DNA of 64,000 nucleotides. Source: Strongylocentrotus purpuratus (Eukaryota > Echinodermata > Echinoidea > Camarodonta > Strongylocentrotidae). Positions 44,946-57,263 of this stretch are shown piece by piece. The position numbers and the translations under genes were made by a program. How positions within the stretch are numbered: position 1 is the stretch's first letter; each line of letters starts with the position of its first letter. The notes under the pieces are model-generated. The model worked only from the letters and a program-made list of their open reading frames with translations, was not told the origin of the DNA and ran no database searches. The stretch lies in the NCBI RefSeq assembly GCF_000002235.5, contig NW_022145601.1, forward strand, positions 4,647,563-4,711,562, read 5' to 3'.

Positions 44946-46203
44946 GTATGTATTTGTACTATTCCAAGATTGAAGTCAAAATCCTTCTTTTATTCCAAGC
45001 TCAAAAGGGAGGGGTTCAGAAAAACTAGACAGACCAAATATGAATTATAACGGTAGTGCCGAAAGAATAATGTATTTTGTCTTGAAATCTAGTTAAAAAC
45101 GCCATATACTACGGGCTCTTTATTAAATATGTGGATAGTTTTATATGTGAAACATTTATACATGCACTGTTATAATTTTGTTAATTTGGGATGGAATTTA
45201 TCCAAGCATTTTTTCTTAAAGCTCGTTAAATATCATTTAATGAATGATTGCCGTTTGCTATTTCCTATGGAGATTTTTGTTGCTTATGTTTTCATCATAA
45301 AAATGTGTAACTTTCAAAATTATGTAAAATCATTTGATTTTTATTTTTAATCTGGGTGAACGAATATCCCATTAAAAATAATGAGTACTACAATCTCGTC
45401 ATCTTTATTTGATTTGATAAGGTTTTATTCGAATATTCAACAATACAGCTGGAGGCTGATACAAGTGAATTTACAAGGTAAAAATAATTCCATAGACATA
45501 ATAATATAATTATATGCTTTAACACTGAAAGACGAGGATTAACCCTCGTTATTAAGTTGGCTTTGGTCTTATTGGTTGAAACGGATAAAATTAAGAAATA
45601 TTTCAAGAAGGTTTCACAGAAATCCTGTATTAGCAATGCGGGCATGATGTGTTTTGTCGTACAGGGGGGGGGGGGATCCTCTAATTTGTTTGTTTTGAAA
45701 ATACCGCAAATACCTTTTTCAGAGTATTATGATAGAGAAATACGTTTTGTAAAGGTAGGGCAGTACACGTTTAGGCCTAATGGGACATAATCTGCTGGGT
45801 CACTAAAATGAAAAACAGAGAGGTAATTTTAATATCTTTGAAAAACAAATCGGTTATTTTAGTTCATCAGGATCGGCATCGAATATGCCTGTAATGTCAA
45901 TGGGAGATTCTCTAAATCATTTATAATCTTGGTATTCAAATGTTTAAAAATGTTGTATTCTTTGTCCCATTTTCCACAAAACTACGTGTTTGTTTATTTC
46001 TTCTTTTGTACTTTAAACTGATGAACACCCTTTAAATCTTATTATTGTACATTTTATGGAATATTTTCCAACCATGATATGAACAGTAAAAGTACTATTT
46101 TAATACAAAAATGAGTCAGGTTATGTAATATATTTTTTTTATTAGCGTTGGTTTCCATTCAAATCATATGTAGTGAACCTTTATGCATCGCTGTTTCATG
46201 TAG
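44946..46203. other. Intron, AT-rich, nothing recognised
   Basis: Holds a 12-base G run near 45664. Open frames are short and without motifs. Ends with tcgctgtttcatgtag. Confidence 0.5.
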
Positions 46204-46586
46204 ACTCGTCAAATAACCTCTGAGTCAGTAGATGAGCTATCTGTGGATGGTAGGCATTTGACCAGTCTGTGGAACCTTGGACTTCATACTTCATGTCCCA
46301 GAGTGAAAACGTTCAGGCTGGAATGGTCGGACAATGAAAATGTCTCATCAGATATCGTCACAATGGCCTGCTCTCCGTTCCATCATCTAACTCATCTTCA
46401 CATCCACAGAAACATGGTGTATGCATCTTCTGTTACACTGAATGATCCCGTGTCATTCTGCAAGGCGGTTAAAACATCATGTCCCCTACTCACCAAGCTG
46501 TCCATTACCCACATTTACATGTACAACGGGAAGGCAGCTGAGATTATCAAACTCATGAAGACTCATGCACACCTGACAAACATAGA
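46204..46586 (+). CDS. NLR-like receptor, long LRR exon
   Basis: 383 nt, in phase 0 and out phase 2, acceptor gtttcatgtag, donor gtaagt. About 127 residues of degenerate LRRs: LTSLWNLGLHTSCPRVKTFR, FHHLTHLHIHRN, CPLLTKLSITHIYM and HLTNIE. Spacing of roughly 26-30 residues suggests four to five repeats with Cys-rich CP(L/R) starts, a Cys-containing LRR style rather than the RNase-inhibitor-like cassettes. It forms the C-terminal side of the receptor's ligand-sensing solenoid. Confidence 0.75.
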
Positions 46587-47211
46587 GTAAGTAGCGGAAA
46601 GCAGTTAAAATTCCGTAATATGAAATATTCAATATAATGGTCTTATTGGAAAATATGCATTTAAATACTTAATTCAAATGGGTTTTTTTTTCTCTTATAA
46701 TGATGTATTTTAAATAGTAAGCGCAATTATTGCATTTTCAGAGACAACATTAAAGAAATGAAAATACATATTTTCATCTCTATATCATTTAATTGGTATA
46801 AATCCAGTGTTTAATGCAACGTTTTCAAAGTCAATGAAAAGATGAACACGTTTTTGAGTCAATATAACGATTAATGTTTGCAAAATGTGTAATAAAGCTT
46901 TTATTTATTTTTACCATTATTATTTTCTTAAGATAAATTTGAATTCCATACTTTTTTCTTTTTTTTCATCATTATTTGCATAGACTTGCTGTATCCTACA
47001 TACACAGTTATGATACTATGGTTTGCAGTCATGCAATATAAATGCAGAGCAACATTATGCAAGGTCTGATGTGTACTAAATTTTCATCTATTCTCACATC
47101 ATATAGCATAAATCTCTGATGGCTTTTATATTAAGAGAGTATCGTACGTCAGGTTAATAGTCCAGGAGTTCGTGAACTGTGCCCCCGAAATGTACTGTTT
47201 TATTATTATAG
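46587..47211. other. Intron, nothing recognised
   Basis: AT-rich, ending with the acceptor ttattattatag. No feature seen. Confidence 0.5.
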
Positions 47212-47305
47212 GTTAGAGCGGTGTAGTACCGACACGGATTTGGATCCACTGATTTCTGAGGTAAACAATGAAGGCAAGCTGACTGTCACCACGATACATG
47301 GCTGG
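47212..47305 (+). CDS. NLR-like receptor, short C-terminal exon
   Basis: 94 nt, in phase 2 and out phase 0, donor gtaaga. Reads (E)LERCSTDTDLDPLISEVNNE and GKLTVTTIHGW, a natural continuation of HLTNIE from the previous exon (LTNIELERC is LRR-like). If the donor is not used, 26 further codons precede a stop at about 47384. Confidence 0.65.
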
Positions 47306-48884
47306 GTAAGATATAACAATAGATTACATGCCCATCCTTCGATTGATTCTTCTCCCTCTTTCTGGCATTCCATCAATTCAAAGTAAGCTATTTTTTGTTA
47401 TCCATATTTAAATCCGCCCTGTCGGTACCCAGTAATGAACAATACACATGATTTAAGCAGTCGTTAATGTGTTTATCCTGGCCTGATTAAGATGATCACG
47501 TCTATCAATATGTGTGTTCTTGATCTGTGTAATGATATCCGGAAACTGAAATATAACAAACATACAGAAAAAAACTTTTCACAACTATATGAACATTTTT
47601 AGTGAAAAAGTACTTTTCCTTCAAGTACAAGATGTATAAAGCTTCTACTTCGTCCTCTTTAAAAAAAAAAAGCGATATGACGTTAATTTCTGATAAAAGG
47701 ACGAAATATTTCCGTTATCTTATCTAGAGCTCTACTTAAAGGAATTTGTCAAAGGATCATGTAGCATGCATCTCAGCCGAACAACTCTACTTTAGAACCG
47801 TGGCGAAAAGTAAAAAGATAAAACCTGCTTCTTACAATATACACCCTGTAGCAATATCCATACGATGGAATATACGAACGTATATTGGAAAGAAATTCTT
47901 ACGGATCACAAAGCTTTTTTCAGAACATGTTTAAGGTGTATATGTTATTTGTGGCCTGCATTTTTTTCAATCAAACTGCCTGTTTATTCTTAATTCTGTA
48001 ATAAAAACAACATCAAATAAAATTCCATAAAGAAATTATGTCATTAAGATGTGTGATAGGTACGGAGTGTAGGCAAATATGTGTCTCCTCTTCATCTACC
48101 TGCTACCTTGGTCATGATGGTGACATCATATATAGATTGCAAATCTTCCCTGCCTGAAATGTAATGCTTGTAGTACCTTTTTGAAAAAAATTATTCATCA
48201 ATATCAAATTGCTTGCAAATAGTGGTACAATTCAAATCTAATTTTGGTTTTACTTAAACGATATCCTAGCATTTTACATAAATTTCTCACTTCTTCGAAT
48301 GCAGACACGTAAATGAATTTATCGCCTTTTGATTGGAATTTAAATGTAAAAAAGCGGTTCTATATAAATGATTGTGAACTATTTACTCGATAGGTATCTG
48401 ACCTAAATGAATTTTTAGCTCTGAAAAATCATTTTCAACTTTTAATATTTTTTAAGAATGTCCCTATAATTGTCATGAATAATAGCTCTCAAAAGGTGAT
48501 TATTTATACATGCACAACTTGACATGATTACGTACTCTTCCTAATACTATCATGACTGTAACTTTTTCTCCCTCTCCGATCCTCTATGTCCCTTCTCTTT
48601 CTATGTTATTTAACAAGAAATCTTGCCTAACCTAACCAAATTGTTTATGCATTGGTTAATATTGTAAGTATCATTATTTTCTTTTTGAGAGGACATTACT
48701 TCAAGCTTAGGCTTATAAGACGACCCCTTTTCTGTATATGCCATGTCATCATCATACATCTAAATTAATAAGATAGTAAATATAAATATGTTGATGTATA
48801 TGGAATGAATAAACATCACATGAAATCAAAGCAAAACCATCATTATATACATTTTATTTCTGGTATGCTTAAGTTTCAATGGAG
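47306..48884. other. Intron or 3' region, nothing recognised
   Basis: AT-rich. The 62-codon frame at 47746 has no motif. If the terminal exon below is wrong, this would be 3' UTR or intergenic. Confidence 0.4.
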
Positions 48885-48977
48885 GGTCTAGTGGAGGTTC
48901 TGAAGATAACGCTAAAGTACTATGTGGTTTGGCCGTCAAGCAACAACGCATCAACGTCAGACGATGACCCTCATTAG
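48885..48977 (+). CDS. Possible terminal exon of the NLR-like receptor
   Basis: After gtttcaatggag, the frame that fits the phase-0 end of the previous exon reads GLVEVLKITLKYYVVW, PSSNNASTSDDDPH and a TAG stop (31 codons). The patch is richer in GC than its surroundings. The polypyrimidine tract is weak and no homology is recognised, so this is a phase-based guess. An AATAAA at 50981 is one candidate polyadenylation signal. Confidence 0.35.
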   Translation, partial: GLVEVLKITLKYYVVWPSSNNASTSDDDPH

Positions 48978-51249
48978 ACCACGTGATGGCAGCAGACTAC
49001 TGCGGACTTCAAAATGAAACTTGTCGAGTGTGGCGGTAACCAGGTTACCCGAATAACTAATTATACTAACTGAAGGATATTTCAAGTTAAAGTACATGGA
49101 ATATCGTATCACAAACTTATTACTGCTTATGCCATGTCTCGATACTTTTAATTAATAACTTTATAATTATGTTGACGCATAATTATGGAGAAGGTCGATT
49201 TTTTTTTCAGGACAAATTTTTAATTCTTTGCAGCCTCTTTGAAAGTACTTTGACCATGGCAAAGGTTTTGTGCTTTATACTGCAAGCACATCATATTATA
49301 TCATAGTAAAGAGAAAAAGAGATTGGATTTGAGTCGGCATAAATTGAATCTATCATTATTTATTTCTATATCTTAAACTACATGCCATGTAAATACAATA
49401 CTTCATTACAGTGTTGTTCATGGATGTTAGCCTGAGAGTCTGCCGTGCTTCATGAACATAATAACTAGTTTGACGAAAATACAATGTTGTAAAGTATGAT
49501 TACATTGTGCAGAGTATGTGTACGGCTAAATGTGACAAGATATAAGTTTTTCTACTCAATGTACTTTTACAATTCCATTCGAACCATATAACCATATGAA
49601 CCATACACGTCGTGCTATTGTTGTTATTATTGTTATCACCCTTAAGTATTTTGTAATTTGCATCCAACTATAAATCATGCACGATCATATGAAATCTTTG
49701 ATTTAATCTAGTCTAGTTCGTGACATGCATGCAACAGTTATTAATGTGGTAAAAAAGAGGAATTAGTCATCTTGATCTCGTTGTAATATTCTTATATCAA
49801 ATCGTGATCAGATCGTGTATATGTACAATCTAGTTTATTTGTGAGATTTGTGAGAGATAGTGATTCTTATCTACAATGCTTATTTATTTTCGAGTAATAT
49901 ATTTCAAACATCCGATGCTCCTGTACATTGTTTTTACCGTTGTACATCTTTTCAACTTATACTCCATTATAAATTCTTTCAATTGATGTCTCTATTGTAA
50001 TGTTCACTTTCATTAATGCCTGTGATGTAATGATTTTGTCAGTTGGTGTGTAATACACCTGAATAAGGGACAGTGAAGTGGAGTCTTGCAATATACGTTA
50101 CGTAGTGAGAGGTGTATTCTCTTTGTTCGAGCTGTATTGAAAACATTGCTCTTCTTACATGCTCTTTGATTGCCTTGAGAAATTCTGGATTCAACTGAAA
50201 GCCAGTGAATTTATCTTTGAACTATTTCCCATGTTCATGGATTTGTAGGAATGCTGTTATGTGTTATTGATATCCGAAATGTATTCAATATGTAAATACA
50301 AAAAAGGGAATCAATTTGTATTCATTCATTCACGTCTTCCTACACACGTAAATTTATTTTGCTTATATACCTGAGAGTGTACATAATTGCATGTTAACAA
50401 AGTGGAAACAAAGAATACATATGAATATAACTTACTGCTGTAGGACTTGCAGGATATGAAATTTGTTGTAAGAATAACAAATGTTTGTAACTATCTCATA
50501 AGTAATTGTAGAGACAACAATTCCGTGTATTTATCTAAGCAGTAAGACTGTCATTTGATTTGAATAATTATTTTATCATGTGATAAGCTACTTATTTGGT
50601 TATGTCATAGACCTAATAGATCCTTGGCTATAGGGATCGTATATGCTCGTTGAAGTTGTGATGTTTTGTTTATAAAGGTAACACAGGTTGTTGTTAAGGT
50701 CATTTGGAAAAAAATATTTGTGTGTGCAGCTAGCTGTTCTAAGATTTAATTGATCCCTTCGACTTTTACCAACACTGACTATGTATCAGAGTTCAATTGT
50801 TTATTTTATGTGTGTACATAATCATAAATATATGCAGGTTCAGAGAATTACATACAGATAAAATGTCTTTGTACATATGTATACAAGAGAAAGTTCGATC
50901 TATAACTGATAAAAATCATGTGATTTTAAATGTTCCTGTTGTTGAGAGATGGTATAAAGGGGATATATCGCAAGAAATTGAATAAAATAATGATGAAATC
51001 CATTTACATTTCGAATTATCGCCTCAGAGCTTTATTCACGTAAACTGGAATAATTCGAATATGAGGTAAGCGACATGAAGAAAGACAGAGGGTAAAGTGC
51101 TTTTCATACAAAACAAGAAATGATTAGATTGGAGAGTGTATGACAGAGAGGAAAGGCGTGATGTAACTTGTAAGTAGACGCTGAAAGATGGAGACAGACC
51201 AAGAGATAGAGAGAGGGGGAAGAGAGAGACAGAGAGAAGAGAGGGAGGA
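48978..51249. other. Non-coding region, nothing recognised
   Basis: AT-rich with only short frames. Possible 3' UTR of the NLR-like gene in part. A purine-rich GA tract occupies about 51188-51250, next to the LINE tail. Confidence 0.4.
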
Positions 51250-51595
51250 TAAATTGAATTGAATTGAATTGAATTGAAAATTGATTGTCCCTTTCGGGAA
51301 ATTATTTTTTCACTGGTTTACAGTCTTTGTACATATATACATAAAACAGGAACAATACATAATACAATAATTATCAAATGTACATCGTTACAAACGTAGT
51401 TACATTCTGAAAATAATTGTTACAATGGAAAACGGAACAAAACGAATACATGATTTCAGTATAACATAAACATGGCATTCCAGGTGAAAAATTCGAACAT
51501 TAAGCTTGCTGTTTATTTGAGAATATAGGTGTGTTTAATATTATGAGCCCTAGCGAAAATTAAATTCAGAACAAAGTATAAGTTGAGACCAGTAT

Positions 51596-53332
51596 TTACG
51601 TTTGAGTTCCAGACCTCCGGGCTTGTGCATTGAAGTGGTGAATGGCGTTGGGAACAAAAGATTGCCTGAAACGGGTTTTCTGTGTGCGCGGTGCGCACAA
51701 ACGTATGCCTGAACGGTTAAATTTAAAGTTCTCGTTGAGTGGGTGGGTGGGGTCCTGCATAACCTGTCTTAATTTGGATGAAACTCTCTCTTGGTACAAA
51801 TTATCAAGTAGTGGCAGGTCTATCCCTAGTATACGTTGAACTATTTTCCTGGGTTTATTGAGCTTCTTCTTGTCAATTTTTGTTGCATTAGCAAAGTAGC
51901 AGACTAGGTTATACGTCAGAACACTCTGGATTAGGGACTTGTAGAAAAGAACAATTAGTGTATTGTCTACCCTTAACTTTCTTAAGGTCCTTACAAAGTA
52001 TAGCCTCCGATTTGCCTTCTTTTGAATTAGTTGAACGTTTTTTGACCAGTCTAGTGAATTGCTTATGGTTGTACCCAAATACTTATATTCTTGTACTTGC
52101 TCCACATCTTCCCCATGAATGGAAATTATTCTGTGTTCAGTAGCATTTCGTCGGAAATCTATTATCAGTTCCTTTGTTTTGGATATATTTAGTTTAAGGA
52201 AGTGATCGTCACACCATTTTACAAAGTTATCTATCGTCGTAGTATATGATTCGGTATTGTCAGATGCAATGTAACCGGTAATGACTGTGTCATCTGCATA
52301 TTTTATGATGCTACACTCACTTGAGGAACATCGACAATCACTGGTGTACAGAGAGAAAAATACAGGAGAAAGGACGCATCCTTGAGGTCCTCCTGGGTTC
52401 AGAATTCTGATACTAGATTGAACATTACCCATTATCACTTTCTGTGGGCGATTGCTAAGGAAGTCCTGGATCCATAAAATAATCTGGGTTGGGACGTTGA
52501 ATGATACCAATTTCTTCGTTAATATATGAGTTACAATAGTATTAAACGCACTGGAGAAGTCTGCGAATGTAGATCTAACATACGTTTTGCTTTTATCCAG
52601 GTGAGAGTACATCTTATGTAAGTATGTCAACAATGCATCATCTACCCCCCTCTTACACTTATACGCAAACTGCATAGGGTCCATGTGTGATGATGAGCAT
52701 TTGAGAAGGTGCTTGAGCATCACCTTTTCAAAGCACTTCATCACACTGCAAGTAAGTGAAATGGGTCGGAAATCGTTTAGCTCTGTAGCTTTCTTTTTCT
52801 TTGGGATGGGTTTGATTGAGGACATTTTCCATTTCCGAGGAATAGTTCCATGTTCCAACGAGCATTGGAAAAGTTTGGTCAAGATACCTGCTAATTGATT
52901 TTTACACAATTTAAGAACTTTGTTAGATATACCGTCAGGCCCAGGGGCCTTGTTAGGACGGACTGATCCAAGTACCACCCTCACTTCATGTTCGGTGAGG
53001 TTAAACCTATTCTCAGAACCTGTTTCTCTAAGACTACTGGCAATAATATCATTCTCAACTGTAAAGTCCTGATCAAATCTGCAGTAAAAGTTATTCAGTT
53101 CTTCTACAAAAGTTTGTGTGACCTCAAAATCCACGGTTGGGGATTTCTGTTTATACCCGGTAATCATGTTCATTGTTTTCCACGCTGCAGCCGGGTTATT
53201 TCCACGGAAGTTTCTTTCTAGCTTTTCTTTGTATGAATGTTTACATTCACCAATCCGTCTTTTTATTGCTTTTTGTAGCTCTTTTACTCGTGTTTTATTG
53301 CCATCTGTCAGTGCAGCTTTCCTTTCTTTCAA
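51596..53332 (-). pseudogene. LINE reverse transcriptase and C-terminal region
   Basis: 578 codons open. APGPDGISNKVLKLCKNQL, FRPISLTCSVMKCFEKV, FADFSSAFNTI, GGPQGCVLSPVFFSLY and KYADDTVITGY give the palm motifs with catalytic YADD. The C-terminal part includes LTYNLVCYFA and ends RRSGTQT. It is out of frame with the endonuclease piece just upstream, where one frameshift near 53335 separates WVTKEL from KERKAALTDG. The ATG is internal, not a true start. Confidence 0.85.
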
Positions 53333-53998
53333 AAGGTCCCAAGTTCTTTAGTTACCCAAGGCTTGTTGTTCGGAAAGACCTTAAATGTCTTACGAGGTAT
53401 AATAGTGTCGACATTAAACTTGACATAGCTTGTGATTATCTCCGTGGCCTCTTCAAGTGATTCGGCTGAGTCAGACAATACATCCCAATCAGTGCAGTCA
53501 AGCGCGGCTCGGAGTTCCTCCGTCGCGTTGTCGGTCCAAGCGTACCGTTGCTTAGTAATCGGGCGGCAGCGTTTCAGTTTTTGTTGATAGGACGGCAATA
53601 ATTGTACGTTTCGATGATCTGATTTCCCCAACTGATGACATGGCTTCGCCGTGTATGCCTTCGGAATGTTTCCGTAACATAGATCGAGTATGCTGTCGTT
53701 CCTTGTTGGAATATCAATGTATTGATCGTAAGTTGGCAATGCATTGTTCAGGCGACAATGGTTGAAGTCGCCCATGAAGAAAATGGGGGCATCGGGGGAC
53801 GAAGATGCGAGTTGATTTGCTCTCTCTGCAAGGCACTCGCTAGCTACATTTATGTCTGCTCGTGGATGAATATAAACCACTGTTACAAAAATCTGTGGAA
53901 ATTCTCGAGGTAGATAAAATGGTCGTAGTCCAACTGTTATGTACTCAATATCTGGCGTACAAACAACATCTTTCACAGTCCAGTTTTTACACCATTTT
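53329..53998 (-). pseudogene. LINE endonuclease, C-terminal half
   Basis: Reads KWCKNWTVKDVVCTPDIEYI at its start, then FFMGDFNHCRL (catalytic Asp/Asn motif) and LGKSDHRNVQLLP (SDH motif), and ends NNKPWVTKEL before the frameshift. The N-terminal half lies beyond the insertion at 53998-55498. Confidence 0.8.
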
Positions 53999-54230
53999 TT
54001 GATGATGTTGATGTTGATGCCGCCGCACTAATGTCCTTTGGCAAGACATTGATCTACATTTGCCACACTCCACCCAGGTGAAGTAAATGGGTACCTGGTA
54101 GGAATTTATTCCTTGAAATGCTAGAGCGCCGTATGGCAGCCGTGCTAAAGCCAGGGTAATAATCGGGAGCGCCAGGAGGGTCAAATCTGACTGACATGAG
54201 CGCTATACAAGAACCCAATATTATTATTAT
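53998..54230 (+). mobile_element. SINE-like repeat with ATT tail
   Basis: Contains aaatgggtacctggtaggaa and cgctatacaagaaccc and ends in (TTA)n at 54219-54230. The phrase around acctggtagg recurs in short interspersed repeats of marine invertebrates, from general knowledge. It lies on the + strand inside the minus-strand LINE. A tRNA-like head was not proven. Confidence 0.55.
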
Positions 54231-54231
54231 C

Positions 54232-55451
54232 AGGTGGGCTGTATATAGTACAGACCACCTTATAATTTCGTTAGAATTGCCTTTATTTATTATTAAATAT
54301 TTTTCTTATTTCTAACCACTTTTTTGTGAACAAAATAACACAAAAATGGCTCAATCAAATGCCTTGAAATTTGGCACACATATGTATAGGCATATGTACG
54401 AAGCACAATAACGTTTTCAACATTGACCTTCACTGATGACGTCATCTAGGCGCCATTTTGTAAAATTTTACGAAAATCAACTCATGATCATATCTTCATA
54501 ACCAAAAAGTAATTCTCATTCATATTTATCATGATTAAGGTCATTATCCGTCCGGTTAATTTCACCTCAAATAATGCGCGCGTGCCCGTACGTCCGCGCG
54601 TCAATGCGCGCGCAAAATTTTAAAATGCTCAAAATCGTCTCAAAATCATTTTGCATACGTTTTAGGCCATTCTAAGCATTTTATAAAAAATCGCGCACAC
54701 GCCCATGCGCGCGCGTTTTCGCGCGTAAAACTATTACATAACATAGAATCACCATTTTTTTTCTTTTATAATATTCCACATATATTTACAAACAAATTGA
54801 TACCATGTTTGTCTCTTTATGACTATTAATAACGGAATGATCGACCGTTTAACATAAATCTCGGTGCGCGCGAGCTCTTGTAATACATAGCATATATGGG
54901 CAAAAACATGCCTATACAAAATCCATTGTAGCTCTTTAGGATGCAAGGTGACCCCAATTTGTTTTCATATTTTGATAGAGTATGATTCGGAGATATTGTT
55001 TCATGTCACATTTGACCTTCAATTAACTCATGACGTCATTATAATGGCCTCCGAACTCAAAATTTCAATTTGCATATTATGACGTCAGCATATTTATGGA
55101 AAATTGATTGTATCTCTGTAAATAGTGATTGATTTTCTTCTAAATTTTGAAATGTTCTAGCTGAGACAATTTTCTACAAATGAAGTCATAACAATTGTTA
55201 ATTTTGACAAAAGCATCATGGCGTATTTTTGTGATTAAAGGAGGCTTGTCAATTTTCACATTTTGCGTGTATTCTCTATGGGACATGATTTTTTCTCAAA
55301 ACTCGATTCTACATTCCCGTCTTTCGCGAGCAATATCTACGTCGTTTTAGCTTCATTTACGCTGAACTTCGAGTATGTTGTAGCTGAGACAAAAAGCTAT
55401 CTTAAATGTACCCTTTATTTTGTCTCAATTTTTTGTTGGATCAGCCCACCT
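54232..55451. mobile_element. Non-autonomous TIR element, 1.2 kb
   Basis: aggtgggctg (54232-54241) is the exact inverse of cagcccacct (55442-55451). The left end also folds locally (ggtgggctgta/tacagaccacc). The interior has runs of gcgcgc and no coding region. TTA-type repeats flank both sides, so it probably jumped into the SINE tail. Target duplication unclear. Confidence 0.6.
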
Positions 55452-55495
55452 ATACTTGTTCCAAACAAGTATTACAAATCTAGTTATTATTATTA

Positions 55496-56005
55496 TTATA
55501 TACCTCCTCCTCTCTTTTTTCCAGACTCATCTGTTCTATCCCCTCTCACCAGGTCGAAAAAGGGGATTTCAACGATACTATCAGGGATACTTTCGTTCAG
55601 CCACGTTTCTGTAAAAGCAAGGAGACTAGAATCTCGGTATTCATTCATATATCTGGTTAATGTTTCAAGTTCCTCCATCTTGTTGGATAATGAACGTACG
55701 TTTCCAAGAACTATCGTGGGAAGGGGTGGTTTTGTGCCCCTTTTCTTTAGACGTGTTCTGATCCCTCCCCGCTTACCTCGCTTACGTAGCTTGATTTCGC
55801 GCGGGTAATCCTCATACCCGGCAGGCAAGTTTCCCGCCGTGGCGCCGCGAAGGTTGAGAAGCTCGGTCCGTGTGTATCCCAAGCTGTAAGGTTGTGGTAC
55901 AGTTTCCAAAGTGAAAGTGGTCATAAACATAGTTCCAAGGACCAGAAATGTCAGAAAACTAGCCATAACTGTTCGGGGGGATGAGTATAGCATGTTGGCA
56001 GTCAA
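55496..56005 (-). pseudogene. LINE endonuclease, N-terminal part, with leader region
   Basis: 169 codons open on the minus strand. The basic stretch KRGKRGGIRTRLKKRG comes before LPTIVLGNVRSLSNKMEELE and LAFTETWLNE, the first endonuclease motifs (N and E residues). It ends RGDRTDESGKKRGGGI at the insertion. The hydrophobic start (FLTFLVLGTMFMTTF) is unusual and may belong to a leader frame. Continues, after the insertion, at 53998. Confidence 0.8.
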
Positions 56006-56851
56006 AGTGACAAAAATGAAGACACAGAATGAAGAGAGAAGGAATATTTAAGAATGAAAAACAAACACGCATTCAAAAGCAGATAAACATGATCTCACAC
56101 ATAAGTATACGCAAAACAGTATTCAATGATCACTCCACATTTCACAGACCAACGTTATAAACATCGATATAAACCTGTCAATTATAAACATGAGTCCTGA
56201 AGAAGATCATCAGGTATAGATAGAAAGCGTGACAAATTCAGGGAAACACAAACAAACGCTTTATACGATCGCGTCATAATTAGCTCCTCATCAATTATTT
56301 ATGCATATAGGCCTATATGCCTTCCGAGTATGGACAAACCCACAGCCTTTTGTTCGGGGGTACATAACCCCCCCCCCCGCCGCCCTCTTCTCCTCTCTCT
56401 CTCTCTCTCTGTATGATGTATGCATACAATACTAACTTTTCATTTTTGTTTTGATGCCTCTGATTATCATAATAAAGCACTTTTATACTGAGGAACATCA
56501 TATCTAAGGTCCATGTTGAGAGGAGCGTGAAAAAATTACTTTGAATAAAGGTTCTCTCTACTAATCTTGTTTTAACACAAATAAAACATGAAAAGGTTGC
56601 TTCAATCACAGATGAACAAACATGGGCAAAATGGCAAATTTTACTTGATTTAAACAAAAGATATGATTTTCTTTTTGTTAGAATCACAGAAATATCTTTG
56701 GATTTGTTTCGATTCATATCCAACAAAATACAAATATTATAATAATAAATATTATATTCCACATACTAAGAATCTTGCTCTACGATTGGTCAAAAGTAAA
56801 TCACGTGATGAAAGATAGTTCGCCCACTATTGATGGGAGAGTCAAAAAGTT

Positions 56852-56894
56852 CGTTACACTGTGTAGATAGTACTACTATCTACACAGTGCAACG
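56852..56894. repeat. Near-perfect hairpin, 16-bp perfect stem
   Basis: cactgtgtagatagta (56857-56872) pairs with tactatctacacagtg (56874-56889) around a single base; cgtt/aacg extends the stem after one mismatch. Such a tight palindrome is rare by chance. It could be a MITE relic with its centre deleted or a structured regulatory site. Confidence 0.85.
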
Positions 56895-57143
56895 CACTTT
56901 CACTGAAGATTATCCAAAAGCGCACTAAAACAGGCGTAATTAAGCGCGCATTTACCAATGAGCGCAATTAAAACAAACACATGCGCGCTCCGTACCCTCA
57001 AGGGGTTGGGTTAAACTGTTTAACTTTTTTGGTGTGAATTTGGACATGGTGTCTTTTATGTTGATGCATACACGTCCTTTTCTTGTTGTAGTTTAATTGT
57101 TTTAGATGTGGAATATAAAGCAAATAATCACCTCTTGATTTCA

Positions 57144-57263
57144 GGCGATGGCAAACTATCACTTCCTCGTCGATCATAATGTATACGCTATCTTTCCTCA
57201 GCTTCGCTTCGGAAAGATAGTTACATCAAGATCGCCTCGGAAGTGATAATTTGTCCCATCACC
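57144..57263. repeat. Two-tier inverted repeat
   Basis: Outer arms tatcacttcc (57157-57166) and ggaagtgata (57239-57248), extended by gatgg/cccatc-type matches; inner stem ctatctttcc (57188-57197) with ggaaagatag (57211-57220). Probably a short non-autonomous transposon; non-coding. Confidence 0.7.

Larger units (their letters stand above)
51250..56005 (-). mobile_element. LINE on the minus strand with a nested 1.5-kb insertion
   Basis: The 3' tail is (TTCAA)n on the minus strand (aattgaattgaattgaattg at about 51250-51282). It is followed upstream by reverse transcriptase, the second half of the endonuclease, the insertion at 53998-55498, and the first half of the endonuclease. The layout and motifs place it in the CR1/L2/Jockey-type group with an apurinic endonuclease. 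Nearly complete ORF2, decayed by at least one frameshift. Confidence 0.8.

Noticed and set aside
55263-55808. 181-codon + strand frame
   Set aside because: Antisense to the LINE endonuclease and its nested elements.
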